Assembly (NCBI GenBank): GCA_963970005.1
Contig: CAXAMN010015446.1
Location: forward strand, 813,409 to 877,408
Length of the DNA: 64,000 bases
From: Durusdinium trenchii
Taxonomy: Eukaryota > Sar > Dinophyceae > Suessiales > Symbiodiniaceae
Direction: 5' to 3'
Shown: one piece after another, positions 58,233-64,000 of the stretch
Layout of the letters: each line of letters starts with the position of its first letter
How positions within the stretch are numbered: the stretch's first letter is position 1
Notes under the pieces: model-generated
The model's database searches: none
The model's input: the letters and a program-made list of their open reading frames with translations, nothing else
What the model was told of the DNA's origin: nothing
Position numbers and translations under genes: made by a program

Positions 58233-59656
58233 GCTCGTCATGGCTAGACTCCTTCGAGGAAGCTGATATACATGTATCGTCCATGTGCCATCTTTTTGGC
58301 AAGACTCACAGTCTGTCCCATAAATTCCATGCACTGGTTCAGCAAATCTCAAAGGAAGCCAGTCTAGCAAGGGGTGATCCAGTGATCTCGAACGGATGCA
58401 GCCGTCTACATTTGCTGGAAGTGTTTTGTCATGAGGCCAGTGAACTGACGAAGCAAGTCCAATTGCTTGGCGGCAGAGCCAACCGTTTTGGAAGGGCGCA
58501 GGGGGACCTCAAAACCAAGGAGGGGAGAAGTGTTCTGTTTCAAATGGTGTGGAAACAAAGACCCCGTCACATATGGTTCAGTCCCACCTGTGGACCATGG
58601 AGCGCATGGAACACGTTCAATGAAATGAGATCAATCCAATTGTGTGAACATGTTCAACGAGAGAGAGAGTCACACTTGTTCGAACTTGCGCTAGGAGTAG
58701 TCTTGCTTCGCATGTCACGTCAGCTAGGAAACCACATGCACTGGGAGCAGCCACGAAAATCCATCATGTTCAAGACCCCACTCCTGCAAGAGCTGTATTC
58801 ATATACTCAGGAAGCCAATTTCGACATGTGTCGCGTAGGCCAGTTGACATGTCCAGAAACGAACAAACTCATACAAAAGGAGATGGCTGTAAGAACGACA
58901 TCGCAAGAGATGTATGCCTCGTTGCATGGCCGGGTGTGTCGTCAAGATCATGAGCACAGACCCATTGCCGGATCCGTGACAACGCCTCTCGGGAGAATCA
59001 CCGTCAGTAGCTATACAGAGAACTATCCAAGAAAGTTTGCAAGACAAGTAGCTAAGGTGATGTTGAAAGTGAAACATGAGCCATGGGTTACTGCCCTTGT
59101 AACCAGAGGAGTAGATCAACCGAGTGAGGAAAGTGCATCCAAGCGGATCCGTGTGAGTTCTCCCATGCAGAAGTCCCAAGGTGGGCGACTGCCACCAACA
59201 CCCCTGGAGCAATTGTCGAACGAGTGCAAGCGCCGCCGCATTGACGGCAAGACGGCCGAATCGCAGAGTATGAACATGTCACCTCAGAGACAACTAGAAG
59301 AAATCATCAAGGACATCCAACCAATGTTGCCAAGAGTAGGGAAGACTTTTATCACAAACCACCAAATCTTGGAGAGGCTTCAAAACATGTTCCCCGAAAA
59401 AGAAATCAAGAAAGTTCAAGCATGTAAGGGATCAGATCGAACATTGCCACCGCCAAGGGATTTGGTAAAGAATGAGGCCCCATATCGTCGTGCCATCATC
59501 GTAAGCCGAATAGGGGGGGGTAATCCAAGTAGAAAAGGACTGGGAATACTGGCAAGACCTGTCTCATCGGCAGCAAGTCCGCCCAGCACATCCCGCAAGA
59601 GTCAATATCACAATGTATGCATGTTTGCCCCAATCCAAGTCAGAAGCATCAGGTGA
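58229..59656 (+). CDS. DNA-methyltransferase-like module of copia
   Basis: A 475-codon open frame. Residues 60-66 (LHLLEVF) look like a Rossmann motif I. Residues 112-124 (PRHIWFSPTCGPW) stand where C5-methyltransferases have the catalytic PPC loop; Cys121 is present but the prolines differ. Residues 170-176 (MHWEQPR) resemble the ENV/EQP motif, and 240-248 (DHEHRPIAG) with ENYPRKFARQV is the C-terminal signature seen in related dinoflagellate proteins. Cytosine methyltransferases have been reported in Symbiodinium retrotransposons; whether this divergent copy is active is unknown. The last 170 residues are a Ser/Pro/Lys-rich linker. The frame is lost near 59615, just before the integrase. 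Confidence 0.6.
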   Translation: MSSSWLDSFEEADIHVSSMCHLFGKTHSLSHKFHALVQQISKEASLARGDPVISNGCSRLHLLEVFCHEASELTKQVQLLGGRANRFGRAQGDLKTKEGRSVLFQMVWKQRPRHIWFSPTCGPWSAWNTFNEMRSIQLCEHVQRERESHLFELALGVVLLRMSRQLGNHMHWEQPRKSIMFKTPLLQELYSYTQEANFDMCRVGQLTCPETNKLIQKEMAVRTTSQEMYASLHGRVCRQDHEHRPIAGSVTTPLGRITVSSYTENYPRKFARQVAKVMLKVKHEPWVTALVTRGVDQPSEESASKRIRVSSPMQKSQGGRLPPTPLEQLSNECKRRRIDGKTAESQSMNMSPQRQLEEIIKDIQPMLPRVGKTFITNHQILERLQNMFPEKEIKKVQACKGSDRTLPPPRDLVKNEAPYRRAIIVSRIGGGNPSRKGLGILARPVSSAASPPSTSRKSQYHNVCMFAPIQVRSIR

Positions 59657-60530
59657 TTCGACCGAACAGAATATGAGTCCCGAGGCAACGGGAACAAGCG
59701 TCGAGCCGCAGGAGGCAACCGTCAGCCTGCCAAGTAGTGACCAAGCACCTGTCACAGAGCTGGATCCGGATCAGACCAAAGAGACAGGAGCGAGTTCGAG
59801 TCAACTCCATATGCCGAGCTTTGACCATGGCCCAAAGTTCAAGACCATATCAGCCGAAGAAAAATCGTTCTTGCTGAAATTGCATCAGAACCTAGGACAC
59901 CCTCATGGTCAAAAGCTGTGTTCAATGCTGCGTCAACAGGGGTACTCACCCCGATTGTGTCAAGCTGCCATGGACCTAAGTTGTTCCGTATGTCAGAATA
60001 CTAAGGAACCCAAACATCAAAGACCTTCTACAATCAAACGTGAGCTAGACTTCAACGACTGTATTGGGATAGATGGTGTTGTATACACGAATCTGGCAGG
60101 AACCAACTTCCACTTCTATCGCATCATCGACTATGGAACAAACTACCAGGTAGCATGTGCAAGCCCAGGTAAAAGCAGTGATGATGCAATAGACAAGGTG
60201 CTCAATGGATGGCTCCAATGGGCAGGGGCTCCGATTGAGATTCACACAGACTCAGCCAGTTCAACATCAAAGCAATAGTTACCCCACCAGGCGCACACTG
60301 GCAAATCGGAAAAGTAGAAAGACATGGTGGAATCCTACAGGAAATGCTCAAGAAGTATGAACAGGAACATCCAATAACGTCATATACCAACCTGCAGACA
60401 GCACTATCGCACTGCACTTCTGCCAAGAATGCACTGAGCCAGAAACAGGGATACTCCCCAGAAACTCTTGTTTTTGGAAAAGGGTCCAGAATTCCAGCAT
60501 CAATCTCATCGGACGAGCAATTGCCATCGC
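59613..60530 (+). pseudogene. int: Copia integrase, frameshifted and internally deleted
   Basis: The first frame (to 60278) has the HHCC zinc-binding domain: His91 and His96 (LHQNLGHPHGQKL), Cys124 and Cys127 (CSVCQNTK). The core follows with the first Asp (CIGIDGVVYTN, Asp154) and second Asp (EIHTDSAS, Asp213). The catalytic Glu is in the next frame (GKVERHGG, Glu codon near 60316). Counting across the join, the second Asp and the Glu are only about 23 residues apart, against about 35 in integrases (DD35E). Some 12 residues are therefore missing and the frame shifts near 60253. The C-terminal part continues in the RT frame. Confidence 0.8.
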
Positions 60531-63133
60531 ACCTCCTGGCAGACGATGACACCCAGGAAGGAATCAGATTTCGAGAAAAGCTGGCATACCGCGAAGCTGC
60601 ACGACGAGCTTTTCACTGTGCAGACAACAGCTCTGCGTTGCGAAGAGCTGTTCTCCGGCGAAGCTGTCCTCACCGAGGATCCTATGACAGGGGAACTTGG
60701 GTGATGCTATGGAGACAGACTCCAACCCAACGGGGGTGGTTTGGTCCAGCCAGAGTCATCCAACAAGAAGGTCCCCATTGTCTTTGGTGTAATCACGCAG
60801 GAAGCTTGGCAAAGATAGCCCCTGAACATGTTCGACCCGTAAGTGCCATGGAAGCCCAGCATATCCCCCGAGCTCTAAGTCCGATCGCAGGGATTGAAGG
60901 CGAAGATACACAAAATGCCAACATTCGTGAACAAGCACCCGCAACTCCACCAGAGAGCCAAGAAGATAGCAATATAATCCAACAACACGTAGGAACAGGA
61001 AACGCATCGAATTCGTCAGAGGTCCAGCCAGATCAAGAGCCCTCGATTCCAGAGAGTCAAGTGTCTCCAGCGAGCCGACAAAGCATCGAATTGCCGAGTG
61101 ACCCCGGCGGTCATCAGGATGCAGCAAGTGTGCCGGTCCCAAGCGAAGCATCCGATCTCAGTGATGAACTCGTATGTGACTCCCTACTAAGTGTAGAAGA
61201 TCAGGTCAACTGGTGCCAAACCCAAATAGACTCAGAAGCCGTAGGATGGAAAGCTGAATTCCTGTTTCCCCAAGAAACAATGATGAAATGGGATGAAAAC
61301 TCACCAGCAACAGATCTTATCATGATGACTACCACCACCAAGCGTGACCGAACAGAAGTAAAGATGCACCAATTGTCCACCAAAGAACAAGCTCTCTTCC
61401 GTCAAGCAAAGGAAAAGGAGATCACAAATTGGTTAAACACAGGGACGGTGAGTAAAATCTTTCGGGATCAGCTGTGTCCGGAACAGGTAATGCGTTGCCG
61501 CTGGGTATGCGTATGGAAACCCCTTGATGCTGACGACCTTCAAACCGGATCAACTGAGAACGTCAGACCAGGACCAAAGACCCATAAACCGAAAGCACGT
61601 CTAGTAGTCCTTGGATATCAAGATCCCCAGTTAGACAGCATACCCCGGGACTCGCCGACACTTGGAAAGCAATCCAAAATGCTCTTGTTGCAAGCAATAT
61701 CATCCATGGGATGGACTCTGAAAAGCTTCGATATCAAAGCTGCATTTTTGCAAGGCAAAACGCAGGAAGATCGAGTTCTAGGCCTGGAACCTGTTGAAGA
61801 ACTTCGAAAGGCGTTGAAACTTCAACCCAATCAAATCTGCAAACTCGAAAAATCAGCCTACGGTTTGATCGATGCTCCTTATTTGTGGCATAAGGAATTG
61901 GATCGGACCCTTCGTGATTTGAACTTCATTCCAGCACCCTTCGACCCATGCGCATACGTACTATACAAACCAGGACAAAGCAAAATTTCGGGGGTCCTAG
62001 GAGTTCATGTTGACGATGGACTAGGTGGAGGAGATCAATACTTTGAAGAACAAATCTCAAAGCTAGAAGCCAAATTCCCATTTGGATCAAAGAAAGTAGG
62101 TCAATTCACGTTCACTGGTGTTGAGATGAACCAACAGGCAGACAAAAGTATCATCATGTCCCAATCCAAGTATGTAAGCAAGATTGAGCCAATCCACATG
62201 AATGCAAGCAGACGAACATGTCTGACGGATGAAGTGACCTCCGAAGAGAGACACTCGCTCCGTGCACTTGTGGGAAGTCTTCAGTACGCAAGCATCAACA
62301 CGAGACCGGATCTTTCAAGTCGACTAAGCTACATCCAAAGTGAGATCAACAAAGCCACGGTCCAAACGTTGCACGATGCCAACCGTGTACTTCATGAAGC
62401 AAAACGATACAAAGACACATGCATCAGAATCCAACCCATCCCAATCAAGGATCTCAGATTCTTGTTATTCTCGGACGCATCATTTGCGTCGGCCAAGAGC
62501 CCAGAAAGTCACACAGGCATGATCATCTTGGCCACCCATAGGGATATAAGTGAGAACTATCAATGCCCAGTCAGCCCGTTGTCCTGGGGTTGCCGCAAGA
62601 TCCAGAAAGTAGTTACGAGTACTTTGTCAGCCGAAACAACTTCGCTCCAAACAAGCTTAGACCAGCTATCTTGGATGAGACTCTATTGGGCATGGATCCA
62701 AAATCCCCAAGTCAATTGGAAACGACCACATGAGGTTTTTAAGAGTGAACCCAAACCAATCCAATCTACCACAGCCTTAGCCCAGTGTTTGCCACGATCA
62801 GTAGCTGTCACAGATTGCAAATCTTTGTATGATTTGGTTACCCGAACTGCTCAACCAAATTGCCAGGAATTCCGTACACAACTTCAAGCAAAGGCAATAA
62901 AAGATTTGCTATCCGAAGGCATTCAATTAAGATGGGTCCATACAGGAGCTCAGCTCGCTGATGCACTAACTAAGGTGATGCAAGGAACTTTCCTCCGATA
63001 CACTTTGCAACGAGGCATGTATCAACTAAATGACGAACTGCAAGTGCTGAAAGAGCGAGCTGACAGCAGAACACGCCTTAGGTGGCTTGAGTCCGGGATC
63101 CCTCTAATGGGAGACCAGCAGCAAGAAGGATGA
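60344..63133 (+). CDS. pol: Copia integrase C-terminus, reverse transcriptase and RNase H
   Basis: A single 929-codon open frame, the longest in the window. Residues 117-165 hold the integrase C-terminal segment (GTWVMLWRQ...GWFGPARVI...APEHVRP). RT begins near residue 385 (CRWVCVWKPLD), with Asp463 in FDIKAAFLQG, the Asp pair 557-558 in GVHVDDGLGGG (HVDD, the copia equivalent of YVDD) and the copia motif KLEKSAYGLIDAPYLWH. RNase H follows with LLFSDASFASAKSPESHTG, STLSAETTSLQTSL, VTDCKSLYDL and HTGAQLADALTKVM. The frame stops 44 bp before the 3' LTR. It is intact as assembled, but it opens inside integrase rather than at a natural start. Confidence 0.92.
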   Translation: MLKKYEQEHPITSYTNLQTALSHCTSAKNALSQKQGYSPETLVFGKGSRIPASISSDEQLPSHLLADDDTQEGIRFREKLAYREAARRAFHCADNSSALRRAVLRRSCPHRGSYDRGTWVMLWRQTPTQRGWFGPARVIQQEGPHCLWCNHAGSLAKIAPEHVRPVSAMEAQHIPRALSPIAGIEGEDTQNANIREQAPATPPESQEDSNIIQQHVGTGNASNSSEVQPDQEPSIPESQVSPASRQSIELPSDPGGHQDAASVPVPSEASDLSDELVCDSLLSVEDQVNWCQTQIDSEAVGWKAEFLFPQETMMKWDENSPATDLIMMTTTTKRDRTEVKMHQLSTKEQALFRQAKEKEITNWLNTGTVSKIFRDQLCPEQVMRCRWVCVWKPLDADDLQTGSTENVRPGPKTHKPKARLVVLGYQDPQLDSIPRDSPTLGKQSKMLLLQAISSMGWTLKSFDIKAAFLQGKTQEDRVLGLEPVEELRKALKLQPNQICKLEKSAYGLIDAPYLWHKELDRTLRDLNFIPAPFDPCAYVLYKPGQSKISGVLGVHVDDGLGGGDQYFEEQISKLEAKFPFGSKKVGQFTFTGVEMNQQADKSIIMSQSKYVSKIEPIHMNASRRTCLTDEVTSEERHSLRALVGSLQYASINTRPDLSSRLSYIQSEINKATVQTLHDANRVLHEAKRYKDTCIRIQPIPIKDLRFLLFSDASFASAKSPESHTGMIILATHRDISENYQCPVSPLSWGCRKIQKVVTSTLSAETTSLQTSLDQLSWMRLYWAWIQNPQVNWKRPHEVFKSEPKPIQSTTALAQCLPRSVAVTDCKSLYDLVTRTAQPNCQEFRTQLQAKAIKDLLSEGIQLRWVHTGAQLADALTKVMQGTFLRYTLQRGMYQLNDELQVLKERADSRTRLRWLESGIPLMGDQQQEG

Positions 63134-63148
63134 TCGACGCACAACCAA

Positions 63149-63160
63149 AGAAAAAGATTG
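63149..63160 (+). promoter_or_regulatory. Candidate polypurine tract
   Basis: A purine-rich run (AAAGAAAAAGA) about 18 bp before the 3' LTR could prime plus-strand synthesis. The distance from the LTR is unusual, since a tract normally abuts it, so this is tentative. Confidence 0.4.
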
Positions 63161-63177
63161 ATAGAATTTTTGATGAG

Positions 63178-63438
63178 TGTGAATTTCGAACCTTTCGGTC
63201 ACTGAGGAACCAGTCTTGACCCACTCAGGTGTGTTCACGTCCGAAGCCACGAGTGTGCGAGGCCGCAAGGGTGGTGTAGGGTGGGTCACCCGTGACCTGA
63301 GCCATAGAAGCAGTGAGGACACTGCAGGGCGAGGCGCCCGACCGTTCGTACCAACCTTCAGGTGAGCTGTGAGTGGAAAACGCACGCGGCTGTGCGAGGG
63401 AAGGGGGATCTTTTGTTGCTACCTTTGTGTCAACCACA
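63178..63438 (+). repeat. 3' LTR
   Basis: 261 bp, TGTGAATTTCG...CAACCACA, 258 of 261 positions identical to the 5' LTR. Followed by a TA-rich microsatellite (63441-63465). Confidence 0.95.
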
Positions 63439-63529
63439 AAATATATACATATATATATATATTATACCGAATTATTTCGTTGGACACACTACTCAAGTTG
63501 GGTCTGTGCAGTTGCCTAGGCATAGGCAG

Positions 63530-63600
63530 CTGCTTGGAACATCCTTTGGATTTCCAGGCGGATTTGCTTGGGCGCTCCTCGCAAGCAAGGAGGCCTTTCA
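63530..63600 (+). CDS. Continuation exon of the nucleotidyltransferase gene
   Basis: After the copia element the frame LLGTSFGFPGGFAWALLAS opens at an AG (GGCAG|CTG, 63529). It matches the poly(A) polymerase central-domain motif 'GxLGGxxWALL' that should follow ...NKAIGYHFK of exon 54902-55045, and the phase is correct (0). Without the retrotransposon the intron would be about 163 bp. Where the exon ends is uncertain. A later frame (about 63670-63730, LTEFLARCSRSQFDSKRG) may be the next exon. Confidence 0.65.
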
Positions 63601-64000
63601 GCCGAGTGAAAGCATCATAATACTTATGATAAGTTGGCCGAGCGTTGTGACATGCAAAGTGACAGGCTGGGGCACCTTGACTGAATTCCTTGCTCGCTGT
63701 AGCCGCAGCCAATTTGACTCAAAGAGGGGCCTTCTGATAAAAGTTGTGTTCTGCTGGGACTTCAAGGCTGAAGTTTGACACTCCACTACTTGTCATGGTT
63801 TGCGTCACACGAACCCCAAACTCTGCGAGGCCATGCCTGATGACCAAGCTTCAGCGCCCCTCAAACACAACAGATGATGATAACATTGATATGACATGCA
63901 TTTCTCAGACGTTTCGTGACATTTTCATGATTTCTAGTCATTTCAGCGGTGAGTCATTTTAGACAAAGGTGACAAAGCTTTGTCAAGCTTGACAGCGCAC

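Larger units (their letters stand above)
55118..63438 (+). mobile_element. Ty1/copia LTR retrotransposon, 8,321 bp, inserted in an intron
   Basis: Identical-length LTRs (261 bp) with TGTG...CACA ends, a primer-binding site after the left LTR, and internal gag, protease, ExoX-like, methyltransferase-like, integrase, RT and RNase H sequence, in the same orientation as the host gene. The LTRs differ at 3 of 261 positions, so insertion is recent. The flanks are TA/CA microsatellite on both sides; a clean target duplication cannot be read (TATAT left, AAATA right). Coding sequence changes frame repeatedly with few in-frame stops. Confidence 0.95.

Overview
The window looks like nuclear DNA of a dinoflagellate, most likely a Symbiodiniaceae-type genome. 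Reasons seen in the sequence: recognisable genes are split into many short exons; most inferred introns start with GC or GA rather than GT and sit at AG|G junctions on both sides; two Ty1/copia elements carry the RT motif HVDD; long stretches hold only microsatellites and minisatellites. There is no bacterial gene packing, no ribosome binding sites and no operons. Most of the longer ORFs are chance open frames.

Layout. 0-2 kb: a disrupted minus-strand coiled-coil ORF ending in a (GA)n tract. 6.0-13.7 kb: a complete but decayed Ty1/copia element (155-bp LTRs, 5-bp target duplication CTTCT) inserted in a pyrimidine tract, with 2.6 kb of unexplained internal non-coding DNA. 15.1-21.2 kb, plus strand: a host gene of about 22 exons whose product joins prephenate/arogenate dehydratase (PheA-type, with ACT domain) to prephenate/arogenate dehydrogenase (TyrA-type); these are the last enzymes of phenylalanine and tyrosine synthesis. 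25 kb: a minus-strand EF-hand exon. 36.6-37.7 kb: a 5'-truncated LINE. 41.2-43.4 kb: nested 52-bp and 13-bp satellites with a 904-base assembly gap. 46.4-47.5 kb: a GGTGCT-rich minisatellite and a local duplication. 49.8-50.9 kb: probable WD40-like exons.

51.3-63.6 kb, plus strand: a second clear host gene. In order it encodes an MJ1316 (RNA cyclic-end recognition) domain, an endonuclease/exonuclease/phosphatase (EEP) domain and a poly(A)-polymerase-type nucleotidyltransferase. This is a plausible RNA end-processing or RNA repair enzyme. Its intron after the exon ending at 55,045 is filled by an 8,321-bp Ty1/copia element (55,118-63,438, 261-bp LTRs differing at 3 positions). The next exon resumes at 63,530.

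The copia element encodes gag, protease, an ExoX-like module, a DNA-methyltransferase-like module, integrase, RT and RNase H, but its reading frame changes at least seven times. Exon boundaries come from reading conserved protein motifs by eye. They agree in phase across most junctions but have not been tested against transcripts.
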